Assembly (NCBI GenBank): GCA_020055655.1
Contig: JAIPUR010000001.1
Span: forward strand, 62,001-126,000
Origin: Methanosarcinaceae archaeon
GTDB taxonomy: Archaea > Halobacteriota > Methanosarcinia > Methanosarcinales > Methanosarcinaceae
DNA length: 64,000 bases
Direction of reading: 5' to 3'
Position numbers and translations under genes: made by a program
The notes under the pieces: model-generated
Database searches by the model: none
Told to the model about the DNA's origin: nothing
What the model saw: only the letters and a program-made list of their open reading frames with translations
In this document: positions 1 to 10,226 of the stretch, piece after piece
Position numbering within the stretch: the first letter of the stretch is position 1
Layout of the letters: every line of letters begins with the position of its first letter

Positions 1-282
1 AATAGCTCATATTCGAATACCGTTACAGCCATGAAAGCTCCAGAGGATGTTTCAGGAAATGACATAAAGAAGGATATGATGGCAAGAGGAATTACAATTG
101 CCGGTGGTCAGTCTCACCTTAGTGGCAAGATATTCAGAATTGGTAGCATGGGTAATTTTCAGCCAAAGGATCTTCTTCTTACAATACAGGAACTGGAAAT
201 CGTACTCAAGAACAGAGGAGTTATTTCAGAAATTGGTAAGGGTGTCGAGGCTGCAAATAATGTACTTGATAGATTATTTTAA
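1..282 (+). CDS. Class V aminotransferase, C-terminal part (cut by window edge)
   Basis: The reading frame is open from the first base, so only about the last 93 residues are present. The start SSYSNTVTA, followed by a segment on a ligand-dependent loop and the GGQSHLSGKIFRIGSMG stretch, matches the C-terminal small domain of fold-type I class V aminotransferases (alanine-glyoxylate / serine-pyruvate type), where the final arginine of FRIG binds the substrate carboxylate. The PLP lysine lies upstream outside the window. It ends six bases before the riboflavin synthase ORF and probably shares its transcript. Substrate cannot be told from this piece. Confidence 0.8.
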   Translation, partial: NSSYSNTVTAMKAPEDVSGNDIKKDMMARGITIAGGQSHLSGKIFRIGSMGNFQPKDLLLTIQELEIVLKNRGVISEIGKGVEAANNVLDRLF

Positions 283-288
283 TTATAG

Positions 289-777
<489 letters not shown>

Positions 778-857
778 CGATATTCTTTGATAGGGCTACA
801 ATTTATTATGATATTTATAGTATACTACGAAATCAACTACGTGGAGTAGGAATCAAA

Positions 858-1265
858 ATGACTATCAAATTGGGATTTGTAATAGCAGAATTTAACAGAG
901 ATCTGACGTACCAGATGGAATTACTCGGAGAAGAGCATGCTAAATTCCTTGGCGCTGAAGTTGTAGAAAAGATTCTGGTGCCAGGTGTGTATGATATGCC
1001 TATTGCTATCAAGAAACTTTGTGAGGATGATGGGGTGGATGCAGTGGTCACTATGGGCATAGTAATTGAAGGGGCTACAGAGCACGACGAGGTTGTAGTT
1101 CAGAACGCAGCAAGAAAGATCACAGACCTTTCGCTGGAATACAATAAACCTGTATCTCTTGGTATTGCTGGTCCTGGAATGACAAGGATGGAAGCACACC
1201 AGCGTGTTGATTATGGAAAGAAATCTGTAGAAGCTGCAGTAAAGCTTGTTCAGCGTCTGCAATGA
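858..1265 (+). CDS. ribH: 6,7-dimethyl-8-ribityllumazine synthase
   Basis: Condenses 5-amino-6-ribitylamino-uracil with 3,4-dihydroxy-2-butanone 4-phosphate to give the substrate of riboflavin synthase. The 135-residue protein shows the lumazine synthase signatures: FVIAEFN near the N-terminus (substrate-binding aromatic), VPGVYDMPIA, the IEGATEHDEVV loop with the catalytic histidine, and a short archaeal-type C-terminus. A good Shine-Dalgarno region (GGAGTAGGA) lies just before the ATG. The 80-base gap to ribC is AT-rich and may hold its own promoter. With ribC and the convergent ribL this makes a flavin biosynthesis cluster. Confidence 0.95.
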   Translation: MTIKLGFVIAEFNRDLTYQMELLGEEHAKFLGAEVVEKILVPGVYDMPIAIKKLCEDDGVDAVVTMGIVIEGATEHDEVVVQNAARKITDLSLEYNKPVSLGIAGPGMTRMEAHQRVDYGKKSVEAAVKLVQRLQ

Positions 1266-1312
1266 ATAATTGAGACATTTGTATTTAGAATTTAATTAAT
1301 GGAAAGATCAGC

Positions 1313-2455
1313 ATGGCTTCATCAAGGCTAGAGCGTGTAGAAGAATCAGCAACCATCAAAGCTGCTAACCTGGCTAATAAGTTAAGACAAGAAGGTAATG
1401 ATGTCATTAGCTTCAGCTTAGGGGAGCCTGACTTTGATACTCCTAAACATATATGTGATGCAGCTGCGGATGCTATGTACAGTGGACATACCCACTATGC
1501 CCCATCTGCAGGTATTCCTGAATTAAGGGAAGCGATCGCAGAAAAACTTCGAGTGGAAAATTCTCTCGATGTCACATCATCTGGTATCCTGGTTACACCT
1601 GGTGCTAAACAGGCAATCTTTGAAATAATGATGTCAGTTCTTGACGATGGTGATGAAGCACTGTTATTTGATCCTGCATGGGTATCATATGACCCTGGAA
1701 TTAAATTTGCAGGTGCTAATACTGTATGGGTACCTACCGATCCACAGGATGGTTTTAAACCATCTAACATGGAAGAGTATGTGACCGAGAAAACAAAACT
1801 TATTGTGGTCAACAGTCCTGGAAATCCAACAGGTGCGGTTTACGATAGAGCAGTTCTGAAAAACATTGCTGATATTGCAATAGATAATGATATTCTCGTA
1901 CTTTCCGACGAAATATATGAGAAGATCATTTATGATAAAGAGCACATCAGTATTGGTTCATTTAACGGTATGCATGACAGGACAATTACTGTTAATGGCT
2001 TTTCAAAAGCATATGCCATGACTGGCTGGAGGCTGGGTTATGTTTCTTCAACACCTGATATTTTCAAGGGTTTAGTGAAGATCCAATCCCATTCCGTTAG
2101 TAGTGCTACAAGCTTTGTCCAGCATGGCGGTGTAGCTGCACTAAAGGGTCCGCAAGAACCTGTGACTGAAATGGTTGCAAAGTTCAAGTCAAGGAGGGAT
2201 GCACTGGTTGATGGGCTGAATTCCATTGGTATAAAGTGCCAAAAACCAGGTGGCGCATTTTATGCATTTGCTGATGTAGGTGCTTATGGAACCGGTGATG
2301 AGATTGCAGAAAAACTTCTCATGGAAGCTCATGTTGCAGTAACTTCAGGCTCAGCATTTGGTGAAAGTGGTAAGGACTTTGTAAGGATATCCTATGCAAA
2401 TTCACTGGAAAGAATAGAAGAAGGACTTGCAAGAATTGAATCAGCACTTTCCTGA
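1313..2455 (+). CDS. Class I/II PLP-dependent aminotransferase (aspartate aminotransferase type)
   Basis: A 380-residue fold-type I aminotransferase, the usual length for the archaeal/thermophile aspartate aminotransferase group (I-gamma). Visible motifs: SLGEPDFDTP at the N-terminus, HYAPSAGIPELREAIA, the NSPGNPTGAVY cofactor segment, SDEIYEKIIYD, the Schiff-base lysine in NGFSKAYAMTGWRLGY (about residue 232), and FVRISYANS with the carboxylate-binding arginine near the C-terminus. Close spacing to ribH suggests co-transcription. Substrate (aspartate, aromatic or other) cannot be decided from motifs. A T-rich stretch follows the stop and probably ends transcription. Confidence 0.9.
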   Translation: MASSRLERVEESATIKAANLANKLRQEGNDVISFSLGEPDFDTPKHICDAAADAMYSGHTHYAPSAGIPELREAIAEKLRVENSLDVTSSGILVTPGAKQAIFEIMMSVLDDGDEALLFDPAWVSYDPGIKFAGANTVWVPTDPQDGFKPSNMEEYVTEKTKLIVVNSPGNPTGAVYDRAVLKNIADIAIDNDILVLSDEIYEKIIYDKEHISIGSFNGMHDRTITVNGFSKAYAMTGWRLGYVSSTPDIFKGLVKIQSHSVSSATSFVQHGGVAALKGPQEPVTEMVAKFKSRRDALVDGLNSIGIKCQKPGGAFYAFADVGAYGTGDEIAEKLLMEAHVAVTSGSAFGESGKDFVRISYANSLERIEEGLARIESALS

Positions 2456-2525
2456 TCAATTCTCTATTATTTTTATATTTTTGTTTTAAGTTGAAATAAA
2501 AATTGTAATTATGTCTATCTTATGC

Positions 2526-2948
2526 TTAATCACCGTAGCGATTCAATATTCTCTGAATTATTCTCCCGCTGCTGCACAGTGGACATGTTTTTGACTCCTT
2601 TACTCTCACAACCTCTGAATTAAATCCTCTGTCTTGAAGTTCTTTCTTCAGGATATCTATTTCAAATGTCTGGTCATATCCGAGTGCTATGATGTCCGGT
2701 TGTATCTTTTCAATAGGTTCAAACATCTCCGACTCGCTTCCAAGAATTGCATGATCCACAACTTTTAATGATTGTACCATTTTAAGCCTTTGTTCATCGG
2801 GCACGATTGGTCTTGGCTTGTGTGTGATCATTGAATCCCTTGCGACAATGACATTAAGTTCATCTCCAAGCTCACGTGCTTTTTCCAGAAATAATACATG
2901 TCCCGGATGTAATATATCAAAAGTTCCTGTTGCGAGTACTTTAATCAA
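2526..2948 (-). CDS. ribL: FAD synthetase (archaeal RibL, nucleotidyltransferase)
   Basis: Adenylates FMN to FAD. The protein begins IKVLATGTFDILHPGH, the phosphate-binding GTFDxxHPGH motif of cytidylyltransferase-like enzymes, and has HKPRPIVPDEQR and LGYDQTFE further on. Two cysteines near the C-terminus (CPLC) match the conserved cysteine pair known from methanogen RibL. I chose a TTG start because GGTGAT lies a few bases before it and the homology begins there; the longer ATG-started frame would add 17 residues with no family match. About 140 residues is near the family length. It converges on the ribC-ribH side, completing the riboflavin-to-FAD route. Confidence 0.9.
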   Translation of the reverse strand: MIKVLATGTFDILHPGHVLFLEKARELGDELNVIVARDSMITHKPRPIVPDEQRLKMVQSLKVVDHAILGSESEMFEPIEKIQPDIIALGYDQTFEIDILKKELQDRGFNSEVVRVKESKTCPLCSSGRIIQRILNRYGD

Positions 2949-3039
2949 AATATCACCTATTGATGCTTTTAGGGTTAAACATTTTATAAATACTCGCACT
3001 AAATTTATTTTTAATTAGATCGCTTTTTGCTTTGTATGA

Positions 3040-3276
3040 TCATTCTTTGATGACACCAACGACTTCGAAGTCATTTAGTGAGTCAGCTTCATGTGGAGCT
3101 TCCAGGTCAAGTGAGTCTGTAAGGTCTTCTCCTGCTTCATGCAGTCCCATATGTTCACCATCAACCCAGAATTCACTATTAGTAACATCGTAGACTTTAC
3201 CTGAGTAAACCACATAGATCTTCTCATTATCCCTGCCATTATATTTTGCAACTTCTTCCAGTGTAAATTCTTGCAT
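3040..3276 (-). CDS. Small cytochrome b5-like heme-binding domain protein
   Basis: A single-domain 78-residue protein. FTLEEVAKYNG, YVVYSGKVYDVTNSEFW, the GEHMGLHEAGEDLT segment and APHEADSL follow the cytochrome b5 fold; HMGLHEAG replaces the classical HPGG loop, as in many small prokaryotic members, and the histidines there and in APHE are candidate heme ligands. There is no signal peptide or membrane segment, so it should be cytoplasmic. Its partner is unknown. It sits alone between ribL and the PAS kinase on the same strand. Heme binding is family inference. Confidence 0.8.
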   Translation of the reverse strand: MQEFTLEEVAKYNGRDNEKIYVVYSGKVYDVTNSEFWVDGEHMGLHEAGEDLTDSLDLEAPHEADSLNDFEVVGVIKE

Positions 3277-3324
3277 ATTTTCACCATCTCCAGATTTCCA
3301 TTTAGTGTTATAGTTCTTTGGGTA

Positions 3325-5361
3325 TTAATTGAATGGTCCGTTTCTTCTAATTGGAATATTAACTAAAAAGGTGCTTCCTTTAGATAATCCACTATCAATT
3401 TCTATGCTCCCACCGTGCATTTCTGTGAATTTTTGTACAAGTGCTAATCCAAGCCCTGTACCTGCATATTTTCTATTTGTTTTGCAATCCAGTTGCGTGA
3501 AAGGCAAGAATATCTCTTCCATTTTATCGTCTGGTATTCCAATACCCGAATCCTGTACTAATAATTGTACCAGATCATCCATTTTTGTTAATTCTACCTT
3601 CACATACCCCTTCTGGGGTGTAAATTTAATAGCATTACCAATCAAATTATACAGTATCTGAATTATTTTATTTCTATCCGCTTCAATTGTTAGTGGGTCT
3701 GAAAATAAACTACTCTTTAATTCAATACCTTTTTCGTAAGCAACAGGGCCAAGGACATTGATCGCCTCTTCCGCTGAACTGTTAATGTCAATGGCTTCAT
3801 AATATAGTCCAACATCATCATTCTCTATCTTGGAAATATCAAGTATATTATTGATTATATTAAGAAGGTGTCTGCTGCTACTCAAAACATGTGAGACATA
3901 TTTGCTTTGATTATCATTTAGCGGGCCAAATGATTGATCTTCCAAAATTTCGGAAAATCCGATTATAGCATTCAGGGGAGTTCTTAATTCATGGCTAACA
4001 TTGGCAATAAAGTCACTTTTAGCCCGATTTGAAGTCTCTGCAGCCACTTTTGCTTGAATTAATTCACTTTCAGCTAACTTATGTGCAGTAATATCATGGC
4101 TAATTCCAAGAGTACCTATTAACTTGCCCTTTGTCGTATGCAAAGGTGCTTTATATGTTTCAAGCAGCACTCTTCTCCCATCTGGATAAGTAACCCAATA
4201 CTCATTTTTGCAGCAGTTTCCATAACCCAAAGCACTTCTATCATTTTCACGCAAAAGGTCAGCTGTTTCTTTATCAAAAAGCTCATGATCATTCTTTCCA
4301 ATTATTTCATCCACAGGTATACCCGCATATTCTGAAAAAGCTGGATTGCATCCAAGATAGTTTCTATGCAGGTCTTTAAAGAAAACCATCTCTGGTAAAG
4401 ATTCAAGCAGACCTTCAAAAAGAGCTGATTTTTTAATAAGCTTCTTCTCTGCTTTCTTATAATTTGTAACATCGAGCATTATTCCGGCAATGCCAATGAT
4501 ATTCTTTTCTGCATCTTTGATAGCTGCTTTGTTAAAAATAAACTCTCCTACTTCTCCATCTGCTTTTTTTACATGGGTTTCATATTTTTGGGTGTCAACA
4601 TGTGCCATCACTTCCCTGTCGAATCTTTGATGTGCAGATATTAATTCAGGATCTACTGTGTCCGGGAAATCGTATAGGCTCTTACCTATGATCTGCTCCT
4701 TCCTGAATCCAAGAATATCATTTGCAAAGGCATCATTACAGCTCATATATATTCCACTTTTATTTTTGTAATATATGGGGCATGGGATATTATTTAACAG
4801 AGTTTCAATAAGCTGAAACTGGGTTTTAACCTCTTCATGGGCTTTTTTTCTTTTAGATACATCTTCCAGGACTGATGTACATCCTATTATCTTACCTTCC
4901 TTATTGATGTTAGGTGAAGATCTTATTTCCAACTCTGTGTATTTTCCCCATTTTGAGCGATAAGAATATTCTCCACTTACTACTGATGCAGTATCCATGC
5001 ATTTTTTGAATAACTCCGAAATCCCTGAACTAATGAGGGGTGTGAATTTCAGTGCATTGATCTTCTTTATTTCATCTTCAGAGGGTGACCCCAGTATGTT
5101 CAGCAAAAATGAATTTACTGCTCTTATGTTTCCATTTATGTCAATGGAAAGCATTCCTATTGGGAGTTCATTGAGGATGCTCATGCAATCTTCTAAATGC
5201 TCTGCATGTTTTTGCTCTACAGCAGATACGAACTCGGAAAAATTTGGTAGATCTTCAGCAATGGCGAAGGAAAGCTTCTCTCTTTCTTTCGTGGATTCAT
5301 GCACCCGATCAATTCTGCTCTTCAGTTTTGAAGATAGCCCTTTCTTTTTTTTCCGGCTCAT
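3325..5361 (-). CDS. Cytoplasmic PAS-PAS-PAS sensor histidine kinase
   Basis: A 678-residue kinase with no membrane helix. Order: basic N-terminus, PAS1 about residues 58-170, PAS2 about 183-305, PAS3 about 313-430 (each PAS2/3 followed by a PAC-type segment ending in DVTNYKKAE or DITAHKLAE), HisKA with the H-box SHELRTPLNAIIGF (phospho-accepting His near 457), then HATPase with NAIKFTP (N box), DSGIGIP (G1) and GTGLGLALV (G2). The intact boxes predict autophosphorylation. No receiver-domain gene lies next to it, so the output partner is not visible. The PAS domains could sense redox or small ligands; no cysteine or histidine pattern decides the cofactor. Confidence 0.92.
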   Translation of the reverse strand: MSRKKKKGLSSKLKSRIDRVHESTKEREKLSFAIAEDLPNFSEFVSAVEQKHAEHLEDCMSILNELPIGMLSIDINGNIRAVNSFLLNILGSPSEDEIKKINALKFTPLISSGISELFKKCMDTASVVSGEYSYRSKWGKYTELEIRSSPNINKEGKIIGCTSVLEDVSKRKKAHEEVKTQFQLIETLLNNIPCPIYYKNKSGIYMSCNDAFANDILGFRKEQIIGKSLYDFPDTVDPELISAHQRFDREVMAHVDTQKYETHVKKADGEVGEFIFNKAAIKDAEKNIIGIAGIMLDVTNYKKAEKKLIKKSALFEGLLESLPEMVFFKDLHRNYLGCNPAFSEYAGIPVDEIIGKNDHELFDKETADLLRENDRSALGYGNCCKNEYWVTYPDGRRVLLETYKAPLHTTKGKLIGTLGISHDITAHKLAESELIQAKVAAETSNRAKSDFIANVSHELRTPLNAIIGFSEILEDQSFGPLNDNQSKYVSHVLSSSRHLLNIINNILDISKIENDDVGLYYEAIDINSSAEEAINVLGPVAYEKGIELKSSLFSDPLTIEADRNKIIQILYNLIGNAIKFTPQKGYVKVELTKMDDLVQLLVQDSGIGIPDDKMEEIFLPFTQLDCKTNRKYAGTGLGLALVQKFTEMHGGSIEIDSGLSKGSTFLVNIPIRRNGPFN

Positions 5362-5436
5362 GATTCTACAATTAAATTGTTAAATGAAATTTGATATTCA
5401 TTATCTGGCTTCACATGTAATGTTCATGCGAGTTGA

Positions 5437-5949
5437 TCATAAGTGAATAGCACATCCTCCTGAATGGCCCTGCTTTTCAAAATACTGTTGATGGTATTCC
5501 TCTGCCTGATAAAATACAGTTGCAGGCACTATTTCTGTGACTATGTTCCCATTATATCTGCCTGCTCTCTGAAGCTTTTCTTTAGTGGCAAATGCTGTTT
5601 CCTTTTGCAGATCATTATGGTAGAATATTGATGAACGGTACTGTGTACCCCTGTCAGGTCCCTGCCTATTCAAAGTCGTAGGGTCATGTATGTTCCAGAA
5701 TACGTTGAGTAGATCTTCATAAGAGACTATCTTTGGGTCATAGACAATTTCCACAGCTTCAGCATGTCCGGTTTTCCCACTGCATACATCCTTGTATGTT
5801 GGATCCTCAAGGCTTCCTCCGGTATATCCTACCTGTGTGAACTTAACACCTTCAATTTTCCTGAAGGCCGCTTCAACCCCCCAAAAGCACCCTGCTGCAA
5901 AAGTTGCTATTTCGTAACCTTCATTAAGTAGTTCTTCTCGTATCCCCAT
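5437..5949 (-). CDS. msrA: Peptide-methionine (S)-S-oxide reductase MsrA
   Basis: Repairs oxidised methionine in proteins. The catalytic [10 protein letters not shown] motif is at about residues 20-29, with [29 protein letters not shown] and EYHQQYF following in family order. The C-terminal GHSGGC cysteine could act as the resolving residue. Length (170) is normal. Oxidative-damage repair fits with nearby redox genes, but no msrB is seen in the window. Transcribed alone on the minus strand, with AGGAG about 11 bases ahead of the chosen ATG. Confidence 0.97.
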   Translation of the reverse strand: MGIREELLNEGYEIATFAAGCFWGVEAAFRKIEGVKFTQVGYTGGSLEDPTYKDVCSGKTGHAEAVEIVYDPKIVSYEDLLNVFWNIHDPTTLNRQGPDRGTQYRSSIFYHNDLQKETAFATKEKLQRAGRYNGNIVTEIVPATVFYQAEEYHQQYFEKQGHSGGCAIHL

Positions 5950-6055
5950 ATTTTCATGACTCCTTTTGATATCTTTCTGAGTAAACTGATAAAAAGTCTG
6001 TTGATATATCGTATAAGTTTTTCCATATTTTAAGTGTATATGTCTGCACGAAAGT

Positions 6056-6856
6056 TTAACAGGTCCTATGGATAGCTAATCTTTCTTTCATGGATTTGTA
6101 ACAATCTTGGAATATTTTCTGATGTCCTTCTATCTCATGGATCTCAAAATCAAATATTTCCGCGAACTCATCGACGATATCATCAAACGCTTTTGTGTAA
6201 GGGAGTCCTGTTTTTATCTTTGCTACTCTTTTATAACCAGTGATCTTATTCATCTCTTTGAGCATTTCAATGGTCTGGCCTGCTTCTTCTGAGTCCACGC
6301 GCATTATCTGCCTCCATGAATGAGCGTACATTGGGGTAAAAAAGAAAGTGCCCTTGTCACTGAATTGCTTGAGTGTCTTCAGGTATACATCAGTACTTCC
6401 AAGTGTTGCTCCTATACAATCATCAACGATCCGGTCTCCGTATTTTAATATTCTTACGGGGCAGCTCTTTTCCTGGTCATCAAAGTCCTTTTCAACATTT
6501 GACAACGCATTCCCACAAAGTCCGTAGAACAACAATATTCCACTTGAATGGGGTGTTAGCCTATCTATGGTCTCATATATTCCTGCCTTGAGCTTTTTTG
6601 GAAATTCGTGTAGTGCAAGCTCCATAAAATATATCATGATGGAAAATTTATTGTTGTTGTCTCTTTCTGAAATGACGGGTATATCGTTGATTTCTGGATT
6701 GCTATATTCTAGACCCAATGAATCTAACTTTGCAAGGAACTCTGTCTCCTCATTTCCTTTAACAACAATTATCTCGTCAACTGATATGTCATTCTCCAGC
6801 AAGTGAAGTATTTCATCCTGTAGGATCTTACAGGAAAGGATGGTCATCAATGTCAT
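6056..6856 (-). CDS. DUF1638 domain protein
   Basis: A 266-residue protein that starts [13 protein letters not shown] and continues with a region containing [30 protein letters not shown] and a final segment with FQDCY. These are the marks of DUF1638, a family common in methanogens and often found near corrinoid methyltransferase genes; its activity is not established as far as I know. Several conserved cysteines and acidic residues could bind metal, but that is guesswork. No methyltransferase gene is adjacent here. A short membrane-protein gene lies 22 bases upstream on the same strand and may be co-transcribed. Confidence 0.75.
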   Translation of the reverse strand: MTLMTILSCKILQDEILHLLENDISVDEIIVVKGNEETEFLAKLDSLGLEYSNPEINDIPVISERDNNNKFSIMIYFMELALHEFPKKLKAGIYETIDRLTPHSSGILLFYGLCGNALSNVEKDFDDQEKSCPVRILKYGDRIVDDCIGATLGSTDVYLKTLKQFSDKGTFFFTPMYAHSWRQIMRVDSEEAGQTIEMLKEMNKITGYKRVAKIKTGLPYTKAFDDIVDEFAEIFDFEIHEIEGHQKIFQDCYKSMKERLAIHRTC

Positions 6857-6878
6857 TTTTTCAAAACCATGGATATAA

Positions 6879-7109
6879 TCACTTTTCGACGTTATTTTTT
6901 TTGTAGCCCAGATAGATAAATGTTATCAGAAATCCAATAATTCCCGCAGGTATGCCTGCAAATATTGAAAAGAATATCTTATCTTCCAAAGCCTGGGTTA
7001 CAAGAATTGTTATCAGAACAAAGGCTATGGAACTGATAAAGACCCTTTTAAGAAAAATGATATTTTCATTTTGACTCTTTTTTCCATTTTTGGAACTTTC
7101 TTTCATCAT
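6879..7109 (-). CDS. Small two-helix membrane protein, unknown function
   Basis: A 76-residue protein with a lysine/asparagine-rich N-terminus followed by two hydrophobic helices (about residues 25-43 and 47-68) and a lysine-rich tail. I do not recognise a family. Codon use and the short spacing to the DUF1638 gene downstream support it being real and part of a two-gene unit. The AT-rich region upstream contains the repeated TCAACTT/GAACTTT-like words and may hold the shared promoter. Confidence 0.6.
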   Translation of the reverse strand: MMKESSKNGKKSQNENIIFLKRVFISSIAFVLITILVTQALEDKIFFSIFAGIPAGIIGFLITFIYLGYKKNNVEK

Positions 7110-7276
7110 TTATCCCCGTCCAAACAGTATCAAAATAAAAGTAGTTATATGTAATAGGTCTATAGATTAAAACCTGACCATGGTCTAATATAACTTTAGT
7201 TCAACTTTAATGTCAACTTGAATCTTGGCTGAACTTTAAAGCTTATCTTCCATGAAATTATCTACGGGTGTAGGGC

Positions 7277-7780
7277 ATGCAAAAAACATCAGAAAATCCA
7301 ATTATAACTATCAGGAAAGCATCTAAATCCGATATTCCTCTGCTTTTGGATTTTATAATGGGTATAGCAGATTTCGAAGGTCTCACTGATCATGTCATAG
7401 CTACAGAGGAAAACCTTGAACAATCTCTTTTTGGTGATCGTCCATATGTAGAAGCTGTAATTGCCGAAGTATTAAGTGAATCAGCTGGCTTCTTAATATT
7501 TTTCCATAATTTCTCTTCATTTGTTGGAAAGCCGGGGATGTTCATTGAAGATATCTATGTACGTCCTGAATTTCGCGGAAAGGGTGTAGGTAGGGCTTTA
7601 ATGGTCTATTGCGCAAATGTGGCAAAAGAAAGAAACTGTGGCAGGTTGGATTGGAATGTCCTGGACTGGAATCCTGCCAGAAATTTCTATGAAAAACTTG
7701 GTGCTCAGTCCCAGGATGGATGGTTGCTATATCGTCTTGACGAAAAAGGAATTAAGCAACTTGCAAAAAAAGAAATTTAG
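7277..7780 (+). CDS. GNAT family N-acetyltransferase
   Basis: A 167-residue protein with the GNAT fold: [18 protein letters not shown] at the N-terminus, the central strand [21 protein letters not shown] with the acetyl-CoA-binding R/Q-x-x-G-x-G/A loop, and [19 protein letters not shown], the segment typical of diamine (spermidine/spermine) acetyltransferase-like members. The acceptor is not known; a polyamine or small amine is a reasonable guess because of that last motif. GGGTG lies shortly before the ATG. The stop overlaps by four bases with the stop of the convergent ABC ATPase gene. Confidence 0.9.
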   Translation: MQKTSENPIITIRKASKSDIPLLLDFIMGIADFEGLTDHVIATEENLEQSLFGDRPYVEAVIAEVLSESAGFLIFFHNFSSFVGKPGMFIEDIYVRPEFRGKGVGRALMVYCANVAKERNCGRLDWNVLDWNPARNFYEKLGAQSQDGWLLYRLDEKGIKQLAKKEI

Positions 7781-8499
7781 AGAACTTTGCTAAGGAATGA
7801 TCTGGTCCTCTCATTCTGTGGATTGGAAAAGAGTTCCTCTGGTGTGCCTTGCTCCATTATTATCCCCTCATCCATGAAGAGTACCCTGTCAGCAACCTCA
7901 CGTGCAAATCCCATTTCATGGGTTACCACAACCATTGTCATACCTTCTTTTGCAAGGTCTTTCATAACATTGAGAACCTCACCAACCATCTCCGGATCAA
8001 GTGCGGAAGTAGGTTCGTCAAAAAGCATTATTTTTGGCTGCATGGCAAGTGCTCTTGCAATAGCAACTCTCTGTTGCTGGCCACCCGAAAGTGCACCTGG
8101 CAGGACATCTGCTTTCTCTTCAAGTCCAACTTTTCGAAGCAAGCTCATTCCCCTGTCATTAGCTTCGCTCTCACTTAATCCACGCACGCGGATTGGTGCC
8201 AGGGTTATGTTCTTTAAGGCTGTCATGTGGGGGAAGAGATTAAAGCGCTGGAATACCATGCCGACCTCTTCGCGTATCTTATTGATATTAACAGAGGGAT
8301 CTGTGATGACCTCACCATCAATATATATCTGACCTGTGGTTGGTTCCTCAAGAAGGTTCAGGCATCTTAGGTAAGTACTTTTACCTGATCCGGAAGGACC
8401 AATGACGCATACTACTTCACTGGATTCAACTTTGGTCGATATACCTTTTAAGACCCTCAGGTCACCAAAATATTTGTGCAGGTCGTGCACTTCAATCAT
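7777..8499 (-). CDS. Polar amino acid ABC transporter, ATP-binding protein
   Basis: A GlnQ/HisP-type ATPase that powers amino acid import. Walker [11 protein letters not shown]-loop [11 protein letters not shown], signature [15 protein letters not shown], Walker [14 protein letters not shown] and the H-loop VVTHEMGFA are all present. I use the ATG of [15 protein letters not shown] codons six and twelve bases upstream are in frame, and the first of these has better spacing from GGAGG, so the exact start is open. The gene overlaps the end of the permease gene only if those TTG starts are used. It is the last gene of a substrate-binding protein, permease, ATPase operon. Confidence 0.95.
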   Translation of the reverse strand: MIEVHDLHKYFGDLRVLKGISTKVESSEVVCVIGPSGSGKSTYLRCLNLLEEPTTGQIYIDGEVITDPSVNINKIREEVGMVFQRFNLFPHMTALKNITLAPIRVRGLSESEANDRGMSLLRKVGLEEKADVLPGALSGGQQQRVAIARALAMQPKIMLFDEPTSALDPEMVGEVLNVMKDLAKEGMTMVVVTHEMGFAREVADRVLFMDEGIIMEQGTPEELFSNPQNERTRSFLSKVL

Positions 8500-9181
8500 T
8501 GCCAACGCCAAGCCTCCTTTCTGAATAATGTACTAAACGTGAAATGGTCAGTGTCATGACCAGGTATACAAGTGCGACCCCGATGTAAACCGGGAATGAT
8601 GCAAATGTAGTAGCAACATAGAGCTGTCCGCTCTTGAGCAGCTCAGGAACACCTATCACTGCCAGGAGCGAGGAATCCTTCAGAAGTACAATGAACTCAT
8701 TCCCCATCGGAGGGATGACTCTTCTGAATGCTTGTGGAAGGATAATGTCTTTCATGGTCTGGCTATGGGTCATTCCCAGTGACCTTGCAGCTTCCTTCTG
8801 ACCTTTTTCTATGGACTGGATACCTGCCCTGACGATTTCTGCAACATAAGCCCCGCTGTTTATACTACAGACGACCACACCGGCAAGAATAGGATCTATC
8901 CTCAAAGGCTCACCTGTAACACTGCTGATAAGTCCCGGGATACCATAGTAGAATAAAAGGATCTGCACAAGTAAGGGTGTACCTCTTATAAAATCAATGT
9001 AAATCAGACTTGGTATACGTAATATCTTTTTTGTGGACAATTTTCCAAGGGCCATGAATATGCCGATAATTGTTCCAAAGAATACTGATAATGAAGTAAC
9101 TTCTATCGTAATCACAGCACCTTGCAATAAACTTGGCATCACATTGATGATATGACCGATGTATGATTGGAGAACATCCAC
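8492..9181 (-). CDS. Polar amino acid ABC transporter, permease
   Basis: A 229-residue HisM/GlnP-family inner-membrane permease with about five hydrophobic helices. The EAA loop that docks the ATPase is seen as [49 protein letters not shown] is the conserved N-terminal segment of amino acid permeases. A single permease gene implies a homodimer. The gene ends inside the start region of the ATPase gene, so translation of the two is probably coupled. It lies about 75 bases after the substrate-binding protein gene. Confidence 0.95.
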   Translation of the reverse strand: MDVLQSYIGHIINVMPSLLQGAVITIEVTSLSVFFGTIIGIFMALGKLSTKKILRIPSLIYIDFIRGTPLLVQILLFYYGIPGLISSVTGEPLRIDPILAGVVVCSINSGAYVAEIVRAGIQSIEKGQKEAARSLGMTHSQTMKDIILPQAFRRVIPPMGNEFIVLLKDSSLLAVIGVPELLKSGQLYVATTFASFPVYIGVALVYLVMTLTISRLVHYSERRLGVGND

Positions 9182-9256
9182 TTAAGATCACCTTAGGATA
9201 AATAAAATAGATGCGTGCTATAAAAAACACGCATTCAAGTCAGATCGATAGACCTT

Positions 9257-10036
9257 TTAGCTGAAATATTTAGTCTGGATCTCATCATAGGTTCCGTCTT
9301 CAATAACATTCTGAAGACCGGTGTTTATCATAGTAAGCAATTCTTCATTGCCACTTCTGACAGCAAAACCGTATGATTCACTTTCCAGTTTTTCGCCTGC
9401 GATCTTTATGACCCCTGGCTGCTGGTTAATGTATGCCTGGGTAACTGGCATATCGTTGATTACAACATCAACACCGCCATTGACAAGCTCCATCATGACA
9501 ACATCAACTGAAGCAAATGTCTTTACCTCTGAAAGAACTCCTGCATCCACGAGTTCCTGTGCTTTTGCATGGCCAGTTGAACCGATCTGTGCTGCTGCAA
9601 CAAGATCCTGAAGGTCGTCAACGCTTTCAATGTCATCATTGTCAGCTGCAACTGCAATAGCAAGTCCTGCCTCGATGTATGGTTCACTGAAGTCGATCTC
9701 CTCCTCACGTGCTTCGGTGATCGTCATGCCGGATGCAATAAGGTCAATGTTGCCGCTCTGTATAGCAGGGATGAGTGCATCAAAACCGATACTCTGCACC
9801 TGAACCTCAAAGTCCTGATCTTCAGCAATTGCATTGATAAGGTCAATATCAAAACCTATAATTGCGCCTGAATCATCTGTCATCTCAAATGGTGGGAATG
9901 TTGGTTCTGTTCCAACTATGTATACAGGCACTTCGTTTTCGGATGCCTCGGTTTCTGTGCTGTCTGCACAGCCTGATACAGCCACCAATCCGACTAATAA
10001 AAGCCCGATTAATACCATGCTTAATGCTTTTTTCAT
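9257..10036 (-). CDS. Amino acid ABC transporter substrate-binding lipoprotein
   Basis: A 259-residue periplasmic-binding-protein type 2 (family 3). The N-terminus has a lysine pair, a hydrophobic stretch and the lipobox VAVSGC, so it should be lipid-anchored on the outer face of the membrane. PTFPPFEMTDDSGAIIGFDIDLINAIAE and SGMTITEAREEEIDFSEPY are the family 3 signatures; the R of TITEAR and the D of INDMPV are typical amino acid contacts. It heads the operon and has AGGAG before the ATG. The ligand (glutamine, arginine, histidine or other) cannot be named from sequence. A strong hairpin lies upstream, see the regulatory entry. Confidence 0.95.
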   Translation of the reverse strand: MKKALSMVLIGLLLVGLVAVSGCADSTETEASENEVPVYIVGTEPTFPPFEMTDDSGAIIGFDIDLINAIAEDQDFEVQVQSIGFDALIPAIQSGNIDLIASGMTITEAREEEIDFSEPYIEAGLAIAVAADNDDIESVDDLQDLVAAAQIGSTGHAKAQELVDAGVLSEVKTFASVDVVMMELVNGGVDVVINDMPVTQAYINQQPGVIKIAGEKLESESYGFAVRSGNEELLTMINTGLQNVIEDGTYDEIQTKYFS

Positions 10037-10167
10037 AATGATAACTCCTATATTTTTCTATATAGTCTATAGTATCTATGCATAATTGAGCAATTAACTT
10101 AAGGCTTTCTATTTTTACCATAATTTTAAATTATATTTGAATCCAAAAATAAAAGACTGTTGGGTAT

Positions 10168-10208
10168 ACTTTGATCCCACACATCTTCAATGATGGTGGT
10201 ATCAAAGT
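10168..10208 (-). promoter_or_regulatory. Strong hairpin upstream of amino acid ABC operon (candidate attenuator or sRNA terminator)
   Basis: Outer arms ACTTTGATCCCAC and GTGGTATCAAAGT pair at 12 of 13 positions, and inner arms CATC and GATG extend the stem around a six-base loop. The single mismatch is C-A on the plus strand but G-U on the minus-strand RNA, so the fold favours minus-strand transcription. A T-rich run follows on that strand. It sits in a divergent intergenic region about 130 bases before the binding-protein start, so it is not the terminator of either neighbour. Confidence 0.6.
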
Positions 10209-10226
10209 CTATAAAAAGTTTGAGTG

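Noticed and set aside
2949-2999. Seventeen extra N-terminal residues of RibL
   Set aside because: They carry no family similarity and the TTG start has a well-placed ribosome site.
7110-7276. Repeated TCAACTT / GAACTTT words before the GNAT gene as a direct repeat array
   Set aside because: The units are short, imperfect and irregularly spaced in AT-rich DNA; I cannot tell them from chance.
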